A stretch of DNA of 64,000 bases from assembly GCA_033398695.1 (NCBI GenBank), contig CM065818.1:52050001-52114000 (forward strand), written 5' to 3'. Under the pieces are notes generated by a model. It ran no database searches. It had not been told where the DNA came from and was given only the letters and a program-made list of their open reading frames with translations. A program made the position numbers and the translations under genes. Source of the DNA: Orobanche coerulescens (lineage: Eukaryota > Streptophyta > Magnoliopsida > Lamiales > Orobanchaceae). This document shows positions 30,737 through 42,180 of the stretch, one piece after another; the stretch's first letter is position 1; every line of letters starts with the position of its first letter.

Positions 30737-31351
30737 GTAACATTAATAACCAATGCATCCCCGGTTCAGTAATCTCACAGCCTTCATAGCGCTGATGACT
30801 CTCCCAGAATGATTGGGATTATCACTCCGAAAAATACACTCGACGCCATCATCCGATGTGACGGTCACCATTCGCTTACGGATGCTAAGCACGGCATCGT
30901 GACGATCCATCCAGTCGATACCTAAGATTACATCATCTTTAGGTAAATCAACCACAATCAAGTCGGACAACCACTCACGGTTGTTCATGCTAATCGGACA
31001 GTTCTGTACTTCACGACTCCCAATAATTCTTCTACCATCGGGTAGACCAATTACATAAGGTTCACAATCGGTAACATGATTCAAATGCAAACGACTCAAA
31101 CAAGAACTAGACAAAAAGGAGTGTGAAGCACCAGTATCGAAAAGAACACAAACGGGCTGAGAGTGGATCTCGAGAGTACCTGCAATCATGCTGGCTTCGG
31201 GATCATCGACTTTCTTCATCTCGTAGACTCTGGGTTTTGCAACCCCTAAGCAGTGTACCACTTGATTTCCACGGCCCATCCCTTTGTTCGCCTTAGTCCG
31301 GTAAGAAGCGGATGGAGGAGCACGTTCTGAGCAAAGATCATCTTGGAGCAA
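30737..31351 (-). pseudogene. pol (PR): B protease
   Basis: On the minus strand: 'VYEMKKVDDPEASMIAGTLE', active site 'VLFDTGASHSFLSSS' (intact), 'VIGLPDGRRIIGSREVQNCPI', 'VILGIDWMDRHDAVLSI' and 'GRVISAMKAVRLLNRGCIGY'. It ends at a stop near 30743, where A reads on ('WCYMTK'). It overlaps the Gag frame by a few bases in another phase, so a frame change near 31345 separates Gag and protease. Confidence 0.9.
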
Positions 31352-32514
31352 GAGATGCTACTGGAGCACGCCCGAGTCCACCCCGGCAATAGCGAGCACG
31401 ATGACCGTTCTTCTCACAAGTGTGACAGGCAACGGCCGACTTCGGACACTTGGAGCTGATATGCCCCTGGTCCCCACAGTTATAACTCACGACAGGTGAG
31501 CTGATTGCCCGAGAGTGCGCTCCTGCCGGTTTCGGTGCCATAGGTGGCCGCTCAGAAGGATTTGGTACAGGCTGGGGTTTCTTGAATACCCCCCGGTTAC
31601 TGTCTCCTTGGGTCTGGTTCCTGGATCTCTTGTTGGAAAATTGAGGCTGCTTCTTAGAAATCTCCTTCGCAGTAAGTTCATATTCCAAAGCCTTCTCAAT
31701 AAACTCCGGTAAGGTCGTACAGTGGTGATTGATTAATTGCATCCTCATTCGGGGTTTAAGGCTCTTGAGGAAATATTTGATCTTATCAGCTTCCGAACGG
31801 ACAACTGACGTAGCAAAAGGGAGAAGTGCTTGGAATTTTTCAGCAATCGCTAACACATCCTCGTCTTCCGATGGGTCGGGGTTTAGTAATTCGGACAGTT
31901 TGGCTTCACGGAAGGGTGCAGGATAGTAACGATCTAGCATAAGATTCTTGAATTCCTCCCAAGTACTCGCGCCATCGGCAGGCCTCACAGAAAGCCACCA
32001 AGTATGGGCACTCTTACTAAGGTAGTAGGCTGCCACAGCAACTCGATTTTCCTCTGGGCACTCCACCATCTCGAACAGTTTCTCGAAATGCTCTATCCAG
32101 TGTACAATGTCGCAGGGCTCGATGAGCCTTCAAAAGTCGGAGGTCGCTATCGTGATATGTCGCTAATAATCCACTCACGATCCCGCCAGGGCACCGAGGC
32201 GGAGGCCGTTGCCCCGCCGTTGACCAAGTAGTATTCCTCTGCATAGCTTCCATCGGTGACCCATTTGGGTCATCCGGGCCATCATGCCCGCATCACGGTG
32301 TAAGGATCGACACGTGCATTCTCTCGGTGTGGTGTGATTGGTCCCTAGAAGGCGAATCACTTTGCTGGAACTCATTCCACATTCGCGCGTCTGTTGGCTC
32401 GTGGTATCGGAATTCGGCCTCTTCCGCGGCCTCGTGCCCCTCTGCCACGGCCTCTCGGATTCCTTTCCATGCTGAAAGAATCAAGTCACAAGTACAGTTC
32501 GATTTATCAATCAT
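31338..32514 (-). pseudogene. gag: B gag
   Basis: On the minus strand the N-terminal part (32514-32080) is scrambled by frame changes; pieces such as 'FRYHEPTDARMWNEFQQSDS' and a 'RPPTFEGSS'-like segment can be found in separate frames. From 32069 the capsid region is continuous: 'MVECPEENRVAVAAYYLSKS', 'YYPAPFREAKLSELLNPDPSE', 'LKPRMRMQLINHHCTTLPEF' and 'EKALEYELTAKEISK', the point where A is frameshifted. Of the two zinc knuckles the first begins 'SYNCGDQGHISSKC', with Ser for the first Cys; the second, 'CHTCEKNGHRARYC', is complete. Confidence 0.88.
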
Positions 32515-32867
32515 AATTCATGCTAAGTTAATAGCAACAGGGAATTTCCTATCCAACAAAGTAGTTTGTAAAGAATCACTGGCACTACAGGTGTTACACA
32601 CTCAATATCATATCAACATCAAGTCGAAACAATTCCAATCACATAATTAATTTAGGTTCACCTCAAACAGATGAATTTTACCTCATGTTAGCAAGATGCC
32701 AAGTTAAGTAAGGAGACCAATACATCGTCAATATCATGCCAGTAATCAAATTATGGTTCATGAGAACATACCGTATTTGACGGGTCAGGCGCTTGCACAG
32801 GTTACACGTGGCACGAAGGTTTCTTGATGCTATTTCGATTCTACAATGACTCAAAATAAAAACACAT

Positions 32868-32879
32868 GCTCCGATACCA
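32868..32879 (-). other. Primer binding site of B
   Basis: The minus strand reads TGGTATCGGAGC, five bases from the LTR edge at 32885. The same 12-mer occurs in C, and with one change in L0. Confidence 0.9.
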
Positions 32880-32884
32880 TCTTC

Positions 32885-33837
32885 TGTAACAACCCAAAAA
32901 CAGTGGCTATTACAGTGTCGTGGACCCCTACCGGGACCCACCAGGCAATATCACAATATACATTTATAATCTGACAACGTGGCACCGTACCACAATATTT
33001 ATCAAAACCCCGGTGTGGAGTATGAGTTATTCATGTCTTTAATACGAGCAAACATACACAGGATCCAAATTCGGTACAGACCATATGACGATGGGCAGTA
33101 CCTAACAAATTTTAGTACATTCATCCGACACAAAATAAAATGAAAGTCACAATAAAACATAACCGAACAACCAAAAGACTCGGGCCCCCCGAAATAGCAT
33201 ACTTCAGAACCCTCCGTCGCCATTGTGCTCCTCCTGTGCCTTGCCCTTTCCTCGCCCTGAAATACAAGTATTTCGCCCCAAACCACAGGGTCATCTATAC
33301 ATGATAATAATTCTAATGACATTATACAATTCATATATATATATATATATATATACTGATCTCAAAGAAAACCATCGACTACTGAATATACCCCGAAGGC
33401 GTATAAACAATCAGTCCCAACTGTCGAACATAACCAAATATACGAACGAACATATAATATGGCTCAAGACGGACGTCACAGTACGCCCGATCCGGAAATG
33501 TGTCCGTGCACATGTCCACCCCGTATACGGAATCCAGAATATACGTGGGACGATGTACCTAATTAGCCTCACGAACTACGTCTCGTGTGCACGATCTAAA
33601 TGTGGAAAACATCCATGCATGATCATCAAGTGCCCGGCTAAAAATCCTACACATAACCAATCGGCGCGCAGATATGACTCCAGAGATGTCACGATACAAC
33701 ATGACAACGAAACTCAACGAATTACACTTTTACCAAGGAATCGAACAACTCACCGAAGTGTCAACAAAGCTCAAAAGGACTAACGGTAACAAGGACGGTA
33801 ATTTCGGGTATATCATCCCCAACACCATGACAATACG
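32885..33837 (-). repeat. 5' LTR of B, portion left of C
   Basis: The plus strand starts TGTAACAACCC and matches 24834-25778 closely, with a longer AT tract near 33333. It stops at ATACG (33833-33837), where C is inserted, and continues at 53093. Confidence 0.92.
33833..33837 (+). other. Target duplication of C, left copy
   Basis: ATACG, repeated at 53088-53092 directly after the other end of C. Confidence 0.93.
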
Positions 33838-34319
33838 TGTAACACCCCGAGATATTCGGAATAATTACAGCGCCGTAAACCCTTTAGATAAGGATTTACA
33901 AGGCTAATTTTAAAAGAAGTGTAAAAATAATCCAATCGAACAACTGAAGTTCAAATACAGATTTGATTCAACCGATCAAACGAGTTAACTTGTACAACCA
34001 TATCGAAATGATCTCATTAAAACAGACGTACTCGAGTACTAAACGAACCAAGAAGACAAATCACAATAACAATAACATCAATCACATCACTGAGCCATAT
34101 CATCGTCCTGTCGGTACTGTGGTTGCCTCCCCGCTCCTCGGCTACCTGAACATCAAAACAATGTCCACCCCCAAAGGGGTTAGCAAAACAATGCTAGTAC
34201 AAGTATCATAATACAATAAATCATCAATGCATCATAAAACATGCAAAACGGACTTCCGCCACCGGAATCCAACGATGCGAATCCTCACGATTCCATCAAC
34301 ACAATACAGGGTAATCCAA

Positions 34320-34485
34320 ATGATCCGGCGCCTTGGTATAGATCCCCATGATGATCCCGTCGGACCAACGCATGGTGGAAAACCCGTCCAACGATCCAGC
34401 GCCCTCAGCATAGATCCCCATGATGATCCCGTCGGACCAACGCATGGTGGACATTCGATCCAGCGCCCTCAGCATAGATCCTCAT
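34320..34485. repeat. 2.5-copy tandem repeat in C LTR
   Basis: Units beginning GATCCCCATGATGATCC start at 34341, 34413 and (shortened) 34477, giving periods of 72 and 64 bp. The other C LTR has the same at 51230-51370. A related unit in opposite sense is found in L0 near 56495-56635. Confidence 0.8.
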
Positions 34486-34868
34486 GATCCCCTTGGATCA
34501 TTTATACCATAAATCAATCAACTATGCATACACATATGCATTTCAATATGTTCATCAATACGAACAAATAACAACGAATATCGCGAGAATTTTCAGAAAT
34601 ACATCTCATATTCAACAATATGAACAAACCACAAGCATGATCATAGTTTCAATATAAATCGAACTCGACATATGATACTTGCCTCGAAAATGGCAAGGAC
34701 GAAACACCTCGATGATCTCAACACACTCGAAGGCCGCCTCCTTCGATCAATGTAACAAGCTCGAACCTTAACAAAAGGAATGATATACAAATCATCTCAA
34801 GTCGAACGATGGCCTAACAATTCGGTCTACGGCCGAAAAGCTCAAAATAAACAATCTGCCTGGACTGC

Positions 34869-35072
34869 TTAGCGTGCGCTACGTACTCTACGTAACGTGC
34901 GCTAAGCCGGCCTGTTAGCGTACGCTATCGTATAAGACTAGCGTGCGCTAGCCACGAACTGACAGTTTGAATCGGCTGATACATAACGTACGTTACGTAC
35001 GTATTGTGCGTTAACTCAACCCCAATAGCGCACGCTAATTTACAAGTGTTAGCGTGCGCTAACCTTGCATGG
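34869..35072 (-). repeat. Second palindrome cluster of C 3' LTR, downstream of TATA
   Basis: AGCGTGCGCT-type palindromes with centres at 34875, 34898, 34921 and 34944 (23 bp each), then ACGTACGT forms at 34989 and 34998, and a pair at 35041/35065. The copy in the 5' LTR is at 51752-51945. Confidence 0.88.
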
Positions 35073-35735
35073 CAGAATACTGCTAACAAAAAACTGGATT
35101 GAAAGGTGATGAACTCATGAATTCTATGGTGATACAACAAGTCATTCTCAAGCATGTCATGCTAATAAGGTTTGTGGAAGTTCCATGAACAAGAGGTCTA
35201 AATATACGGATAATCATCTCAACATCATAATTCATTTTCGATCTTCAAGAAAATATTCCAAGTTCCGATTATTCCAAGTCCCAAAACATATGATTCCTTA
35301 CGTAAAACATACGAACTAGGTAATCTTCATATAGTGGTCGATTGGTTTTGAAGATACATAACATGCTTAGGAATCCACATACTAAAAGGTTCAAAGGATC
35401 ATACGATGAATAATTGTCGATACGTCAAAAGTATCCTTCTAACACATGATGTACGACTAATAACGAATCTAACTGACTAGATGAACATGATCAACATCCT
35501 TTAGAACACTACTAGTATTGGTGAAGAATCACCTACCTCAAGGTAGTGAAGAACACGGAGGAAATTGAAGCAATCCAACACCGAAGGCTTGAACACCAAT
35601 CTCCAACGATGTACGATCTTCAATCACGAGCTAGGATGTTGATATGGAGTGTTTAGGATGAAGGAAGTTATGTTCTAAGTGTAAGAATTCGGGTACTGGG
35701 AGAAGAAAGAACTGAAATCACGAATAGGATGCTGT

Positions 35736-35745
35736 CCTATTTATA
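35736..35745 (-). promoter_or_regulatory. TATA box of C 3' LTR
   Basis: The minus strand reads TATAAATAGG, about 15 bp downstream of the last U3 palindrome. The equivalent in the 5' LTR is 52618-52627. Confidence 0.7.
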
Positions 35746-35757
35746 AGAAATGGCTAT

Positions 35758-36055
35758 TAGCGCGCGCTAGTCCCTGCTCGTAGCGTGCGCTAACAGCTCA
35801 CTGACTTAACTGTACTCAACACTTAGCGCGCGCTATGCACATACCTATAGCGTGCGCTAAGGCGTTGACTCGGCTTTTCCCGAAAGCCATCCAGGTACAT
35901 CCCGACACGATCCGACAAGGGTCCCCCGGCCAGATCTCACCTACCGCACGTCTCAATCAATTTAACCACGCATAGCGTGCGCTAATGATCCTCTGTAGCG
36001 TGCGCTATTGAGTCTATGTTAGCGTACGCTACACATAGCCGATAGCGTGCGCTAC
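35758..36055 (-). repeat. AGCGTGCGCT palindrome array in U3 of C 3' LTR
   Basis: Palindrome centres at 35763 and 35786 (23 bp), 35829 and 35853 (24), and 35978, 36001, 36025 and 36048 (23, 24, 23). Variants include AGCGCGCGCT and AGCGTACGCT; spacers are unrelated. Confidence 0.92.
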
Positions 36056-36205
36056 ATGCGCAGAATTACAATTTGTAAATCACATACATGAAATCATATG
36101 CTCGACAACATCGGATTATGAAATATAGAGAATAATACTGAGATCAAGTACAACGATTACAATATCACAAGTTCCAAATACAAGTCAGAAATCTCGGGTA
36201 TTACA

Positions 36206-36240
36206 TCCTTCCTCCCTAAAAAGAAGTTTCGTCCCGAAAC
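36206..36240 (-). other. 3' hairpin and polypurine tract of C
   Basis: GTTTCGTCCCGAAAC (36226-36240) is a perfect 6-bp stem with a 3-base loop. The purine tract on the minus strand is TTTTTAGGGAGGAAGGA, directly before TGTAATACCCG. Confidence 0.82.
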
Positions 36241-36253
36241 TTAAGATGAAAAC
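36241..36253 (-). pseudogene. pol: Last codons of C pol, separated by D
   Basis: On the minus strand GTTTTCATCTTAA closes the frame that ends at 45867 ('PELF', then two Ser codons and TAA). D therefore landed two codons before the stop. AAAAC (36249-36253) is the target duplication. Confidence 0.82.
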
Positions 36254-38241
36254 TGTTAGGAGTATGCCCTCGAATGCCACTCAGAGGTTGTTGAGTGAGG
36301 GCATTGTACTTGTAATTATGTAAACCATTTATATAAGGCAAATGATTGTTTCTTTATTTACTGGTAGTTACTGGCATTCCTAACTCGTAAATAAACATAT
36401 AGAAACTAGTCCGTGTATTTGAGAGCAAAACGTTCCACTCCTTTTTGGAAAAGGGGGTCGGCACTGGAAAGGTTTATAGCTCAAATACTTAATCGTTCGC
36501 AAGTCGATGAAACTTGACTGGGCGTTAAGTTTATGTAAAGACTTGTATGACGTGTTCTTTGACATGGGGAGTGCCTGTCGAACACTAATGGTTAGTGGGA
36601 GCACACGTTATAGGTATGCTAATTAGATTAGTATACTCGAACCGACTCACCCTCGATTCGTCACATGGATTTCACTCCGGGACAGTCAATGACGGAATCG
36701 AAAGGTTGTGATAGGTATTCGTGAACCTTCGACTTGAGGATTTAGTAGGGATGTGCTTGTGACGTCAAGATTTTCATTAGAGTAGTTCGACCCTGTAAAC
36801 CGGTAGGCGGGGGTCAACCTCGACGTGCATCTTGACGGGCAAGTAGCAGGTCCTACTGAATACCAAGATAGAATTCTTTCTCCCGTTAGTGAGCGGGTTA
36901 TATGTCCTATGCGGTTATTGGCAGATGAGATCATAAGTCTTTGGCCAAAGCATTGGAGCCAGTTGTATTAGATACACGACAGCTCGATGATCTCGATTTG
37001 CATTAACGCATGCATAGCGTCAAGTACAGATAGGGTTTGACTGACCGTGACCCTAAAACTTGATCGGGACATTTGAAAGAAGGGTTTATACGTTTACTGG
37101 TATTCACGACAGAATGGTTCTTGAATGATCCCAATCATTCGTTCTCAGTTGGGGTACAGTGTAGGCCGCCAGGCTGGCTAGGTGGTGCTACTACTCTTTG
37201 GTTCCTCCCATTGCTGACTGAGACGGACCTACCGAGTCGCGCATTAGGATTGACGACGGAATGAATCGAGCTTAATCTCTCATTATAAATATTAGATATT
37301 GGATATCTAATTTGGGACATTGGATGTCTAAATCGATTTATTGGATAAATTGATTTACGGCCTAATGGATTAAATACATTACTGGGTGATTAATTTAATT
37401 CGTGAATATAATTATTTCTTGGAGAAATTAATTATATTATTATGTATTTAATGTGATTAATTGATTGGATTAATTAATCGACACAAATACATCGGAACGG
37501 AATAGGAGTTTATCTGTTTGGACTCACGGGAGTCCGAAACGAATCGAACTCATCCGATTCCTTCTAGATGGCCACCCCATCACCTACTCCCTTACTTTGT
37601 CTTGGTCTACACTTTCAAGGATGGTGGACTAGTGACCAATCAAGGGGACAAATATCACACCTTGGTGATATTGTCTAAAGTAGGAGATCATGGGGAGTTG
37701 AATAAGAATATAAGTGGAGACAAACTCTCACTTGCAAGAGCTTAATTCCAGCCGTGAGCTTTGAAGTAGTGAGAGAGAAAATTATTTTCTTAGTCTTCAT
37801 CTTCATCTTCTTCTTCACTTTTATTCTTGAGTTTTCTTGGAGAAAATTCAAGATACATTAAGAGAGATATATTATACACTTAGAGTGTAATAACAAAAGC
37901 TTCACCACTTGATTCTAGCCGTAACCTTAGAGGTTAATCAAGTGTTGTTGTTCCGATCGTTTTTCCGGCGCGTGGCAAGTAGAGACGCGGTGTTTTCGGC
38001 GTTGGATCGTTCAAGGGCTTGGAGCGGATTGAACTCGCATGCATCAAACTAAAGCTTGGGGAATAGCTCAAGAGAAGGTTTCCATTTAATCAACGGACTT
38101 GAGGGTTAGTTTCTTACAACTCTTGCTTTTCGTTTATATATTCGTATATACGTAGCTCGATCGATTCTCGTAGGGATTGGATCGAATTAATTTTCGCTTT
38201 TACCGCTTACTGGCCTTCGTTTTAGGCACCGAATCCCAACA
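36254..38241 (+). repeat. 5' LTR of D
   Basis: 1988 bp, TGTTAGGAGT to ATCCCAACA. AT-rich 3' half with CATCTTCATCTTCTTCTTC near 37798. Compared with the 3' LTR, differences cluster at CAG/CTG-containing words. Confidence 0.93.
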
Positions 38242-38242
38242 A

Positions 38243-38253
38243 TGGTATCGAGC
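38243..38253 (+). other. Primer binding site of D
   Basis: TGGTATCGAGC, one base after the LTR; it matches the initiator-tRNA-Met type site TGGTATCAGAGC except for one missing base. Confidence 0.8.
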
Positions 38254-40010
38254 GTAGGTCTTGCGATCGTATATACGATATTGGCATTTGAAATGCTCGA
38301 TTAAATGGTGAATGATTTGGAATCATTTTAGTCATAATCGTGGTATATGTTTTTCGTTCGTAATAATTGTATTTTTCGTAAGTTTATGTCTAAATATAAG
38401 ATCTTAAATTTCGGGAAATATGATTTATATTGAAGATATGAAAGTCGGAAAATATTGATATTGATATCCGTCGAAAATCTAGCCCGAATCGTCGTTTGAC
38501 GACTTTTTGGACAAAAAGGGTAATTTGGCCGAGAGTGACTCGACCGTGTCTGGTGACACGGTCGTGTCCGGCAAAGGTGTCCAAAGCATTGCTGGAGACC
38601 CGATCCGTGTCGAGACACGGGCGTGTCTGACCGAAGTGACTCGACCGTGTCACGGGAGACACGGCCGTGTCCGGCGATCTGCCAAGTCATCGCCAGCGAC
38701 CCGACCGTGTCTGGGTGACTCGGTCGTGTCCCGCCGGCATCTTCCGAGCGTGACTCGCCAAGCCAGGCGTGATCGCCGGTAGTCGCCGAGGAGTGACTCG
38801 GTCATGCCGCCTGTTTTCACCCCGGCTCGATTTTTCCGTAATCTTAAAAATTAATCTCCCGCATGTTAAATTGGATTTAATATGATTAAAATGATTTATG
38901 GTATTTCATTTTATAAGGGAAATTTGATTAATTGGAATATTTATGTTCGACCGAATTATTTTGAACGTTATTATATTACCGATTGTGTGAATCGATTGGA
39001 TCGGTTCGTATTGTTGATTGGATCAATGTATCTCTACGCTTTCCATTTATATAGTATTTATTGAATGAATGCTTTTGAATGGGGATGTGGTTCGTGGACT
39101 TAGTTTTGAATCGTTCGTTTTATTCGATTGGGTTGTAAAGGCCGTTTTGAGCCTATTTATTTTACTAGAAAAATTTGTATCTAGGATGCAATTTTCAATG
39201 TAAAATTTATATGTAATGACGAAGACCGGAGGAAGATCCATTTCGAGAAGACGAAGATTCAAGACGAAGACTTGTAATTAGATTACGGAGTTTTGTTTTC
39301 TAGGAACGGTCCATGAACCACATGTTGGTAGCAACTAGGTTGTGATTGGTTGTTTCATATTGTATGAATGCCACAAACGCGCTTAAGCGATTAATGTGCA
39401 AAGTGTAACGTTAATCGCGATAATTCTCCCACAACAAATAATTAAGTTTATAAGGTTTCAAGGTTTTCCTTCCTCCATCGAGTTTTCGAAATTGAAATCC
39501 AAACCGGATGTGCTATGCTTCCGAGTTATCGGGGTAGTCGTCGGGAGGACGGATAAATTAAGGAGCGCATTGGATGCCTTCGGTTGGAGCAAATTTTATC
39601 CCTAGAAACACGATAGGTTGCTGATAAGATTCAATTGTGAAACCGATTTGCGTCGATGGTATAAACTTAACTTGTTCACGAACCATAGAAACCGTATAGG
39701 TTGAGGGGAGTGAACAAGGGGAAAAAGAAGATCGAATCATCCATTAGATGGGTTGGTGTTGGACACCACTTTATGAAAATTAATAGACTAGAAACCTGTT
39801 CGGTTGCCCTCTATTAAGATTTATAAAGAACTCGATCACCACTATGAAGTAGAGCGACGATACTTCCGGATTTCACATGGGAGTGTGTTATTCCGATAAA
39901 AATAGTGGGAGCTGGGTAACAAGAATAGAAAGGACCTTAATTCTATACTCAGATCATAATATAACAAGTCACTAATTAATCTGTTATACTTAATGCAGAC
40001 ATAACTCAAT
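38254..40010 (+). other. Long leader of D
   Basis: About 1.75 kb without coding motifs. It contains the GC-rich palindromic block 38535-38730 and otherwise AT-rich sequence. The short open stretches here show no similarity to retrotransposon proteins. Confidence 0.65.
38535..38732 (+). repeat. GACACGGCCGTGTC palindromic repeats in D leader
   Basis: Seven copies of a 14-bp palindrome family (GACACGGCCGTGTC, GACACGGTCGTGTC, GACTCGACCGTGTC and similar) have centres near 38543, 38561, 38604, 38620, 38644, 38664, 38704 and 38723. They mostly form pairs 18-20 bp apart. Confidence 0.85.
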
Positions 40011-40832
40011 ATGACAATGAATCCACTCGCAATTCTACTCGAAAAGAACACCTTAATGGGACCTAACTTTGTGGATTGGCTCCGTAATCTGATGATTGTC
40101 CTCAGTATAGAGGCACTGGGATACGTCTTGGAGACGGACATTCCGGCGCCTCCTATGCGGACTCGAGCAAATCAGGAAGAGATTGAAAACCACGAAAAGT
40201 GGGTTAAGGATGACGTGAAAGTCCGTGCTTATATGATGGCTTCCATGTCTAATGAGCTTCAGAGAGCTCATGAGAAAATGACTTCTGCTAGGCAGATTAT
40301 ATCTCACTTAACCGAGCTTTATGGTGAGCACAGCAGAACTGCTAGATATGAGATATCCAAGCAACTGTTCGGTGCAAGGATGAAGGAAGGTGAGAAGGTT
40401 GGGGAACACGTCCTCAAAATGATATCCATGATCGAGAGATTGGAGGCTCTTGATTTTAAAATGGATACTTCTCTCCAAACTGACCTTATCCTACAGTCTC
40501 TCCCTGATTCCTTCTCACAGTTTGTTATGAACTTCAACTGCAATGAGATTGCATGTAATTTAGCTGGGCTAATGAACAAACTTGTGACCGCTCAGTCTCG
40601 AATGAAGACTCCGCGGATGAAGGAGTCTGCTCTTGTGATTTCTTCTGGACCTCGGAGGTCTAAGAATAAGAAGAAAAAGACCAAGAAGCATGGACCACAA
40701 GCTAAGGACCTTAAGGGTAAGGGCAAGGCCCCAATGGTTAGAAGAACAAGAAGAAAAAGGATACTTGTCTCAAGTGCGGTGAGCCACTGGGCTAGAGACT
40801 GTCCGATTCTTCATGGCACTTGGTCTGAGTAA
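40011..40832 (+). pseudogene. gag: D gag
   Basis: From ATG 40011: 'LLEKNTLMGPNFVDWLRNL', 'ALGYVLETDIPAPP', 'AYMMASMSNELQRAHEKM', 'LTELYGEHSRTARYEISKQL', 'GEHVLKMISMIERLEALDF' and 'DLILQSLPDSFSQFVMNFN', the copia Gag capsid. A Lys-rich tail follows. The zinc knuckle lies near 40755-40805 ('CLKCGEP' and 'HWARDC'), but a frame change near 40735 takes it out of the main frame, so it would not be made. Confidence 0.9.
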
Positions 40833-41450
40833 CTTTTAGTTTTGGAAACAAATTGTTCTCACTCTGTATTTTCTACTTCTGGATCTTGGATTCGGTGCTA
40901 GTTCTCATATTTGTACCGTGAATCGGGATGCGGAACAAAGTAGGAAGCTTGGAGTGGAGAAGTTATGATCACGGTCGGAAGCGGGCATAGTGTCGAGGCG
41001 ACCGACATAGGATCACTTCTTTTGGGTTTAGAATCCGGCTTTGTTTTGACTTTAGAAGATGTACTTGTTTTGCCCAAGGGGCACAAAACATTGTATCCAT
41101 TCGGTCATGGACCGAAAAGGCTTTTCATTTTTCATTGGTGATGGTTCTGCAAAATTTATTTTAGAAATAAACTAGTGGGTACTGCTACATTGTTGAATGG
41201 ATTGTATCATCTAAATCTCAAAGAACAAAGTAGTTGTGAATACTATGACTAGAAAACGTGGTAGGGATGAAACCAATCAAGTTTTGAAATGGCATCTTAG
41301 ACTTGGTCATGTTGGTCGGACCAAGGTTTACAAGATGGAAAAGATGGACTTATGGGTCCATTGGGATCGGATCCCTTTCCTACTTGTGAATCTTGCCTTA
41401 AAGGCAAAATGACTAAGTCCCCTTCACAGGACTTTTGAAAGAGCGATAAA
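40833..41450 (+). pseudogene. pol (PR): D protease and integrase leader
   Basis: Degraded. The protease site is readable as 'WILDS' followed in another frame by 'ASSHI' (near 40880-40905), so the DSG active site spans a frameshift. Then come 'LKWHLRLGHVGRTKVYKMEK' (41285-41345, the GAG-pre-integrase His motif) and 'CESCLKGKMTKSPF' (near 41390), the Cys pair of the zinc domain. Confidence 0.8.
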
Positions 41451-42180
41451 TCGGGATTAATCCATACCGACGTATGTGGTGCTTTAGAAGCGACGTGACG
41501 GATATCAATATTTCATTACGTTTATGATGATCATACTAGGTATGGTTATGTATACTTAATGAAACATAAATCCGAGGCCTTTGAGAAATTCCAGAATTCA
41601 AGGCCCTAGTCGAGAAACAAACCGGTAATCATATCAAAGCACTTCGGTCGGACCGAGGTGGCGAGTATATGAGTACGGAGTTTGACGAGTTCCTTAAGGA
41701 ACATGGAATAGTTTCACAACTAACACCTCCAGTACTCCTCGGTTAAATGGTGTGTCGGAAAGAAGGAACCGGACCCGTTGAACATGGTCCGTTCCATCTT
41801 GGGCTATCTTGACTTGCCGATTTACGTGGGGGTATGCACTCGATTGCGCGTATATCTTGAATAGATGTCCTTCCAAATCTGTTTCCTAAAACTCCACATG
41901 AGATGTGGGAGGGAAGGAAACCAAGTCTTAATCATATTAGGATTTGGGGATGTCCCGCCTATGTCAAGAAGACTAAGGTGGAAAAGTTGGAAGCTAGGTG
42001 CGAAGGGACGTTTCATTGGATTCCCTCGGGACGATGGGACATCTATTCTACATGCCCGAAGATCGAAGGATCATTGTTGCTTTACAAGCACACTTCTGGA
42101 AGATGAGTTCATTCGAAGGCGGAGCGGGTAGAAGTATTTCTTTAGAAGAATACAATGAAACTCCTCGAGAGACACTGTGC
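41451..42180 (+). pseudogene. pol (INT): D integrase
   Basis: 'HTDVCGAL' and 'DHTRYGYVYLMKHKSEAFEKF' start the core, 'LRSDRGGEYMSTEFDEFLKEHG' has the second Asp, and 'NGVSERRNRT' the Glu. 'EMWEGRKPSLNHIRIWGCPAYVK' and 'YMPEDRRIIVALQAHF' form the C-terminal part. The phase changes about every 100-150 nt through short deletions, many at places where relatives have CTG or CAG. Confidence 0.85.

Larger units (their letters stand above)
33838..36205 (-). repeat. 3' LTR of C
   Basis: 2368 bp. Contains a repeat of 64-72 bp (34340-34480), a downstream palindrome cluster (34869-35072), a TATA box (35736) and the U3 palindrome array (35758-36055). Confidence 0.93.

Noticed and set aside
34227..34487. 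Open frame with repeated 'SIDPHDDPVGPTHGG', present again at 51114-51374
   Set aside because: Created by the 64-72 bp tandem repeat in both C LTRs; it lies in LTR sequence antisense to the element.
38328..38782. Overlapping open frames rich in Arg, Thr and Val in the D leader
   Set aside because: They follow the GACACGGCCGTGTC palindromes on both strands; no homology and no conserved start.
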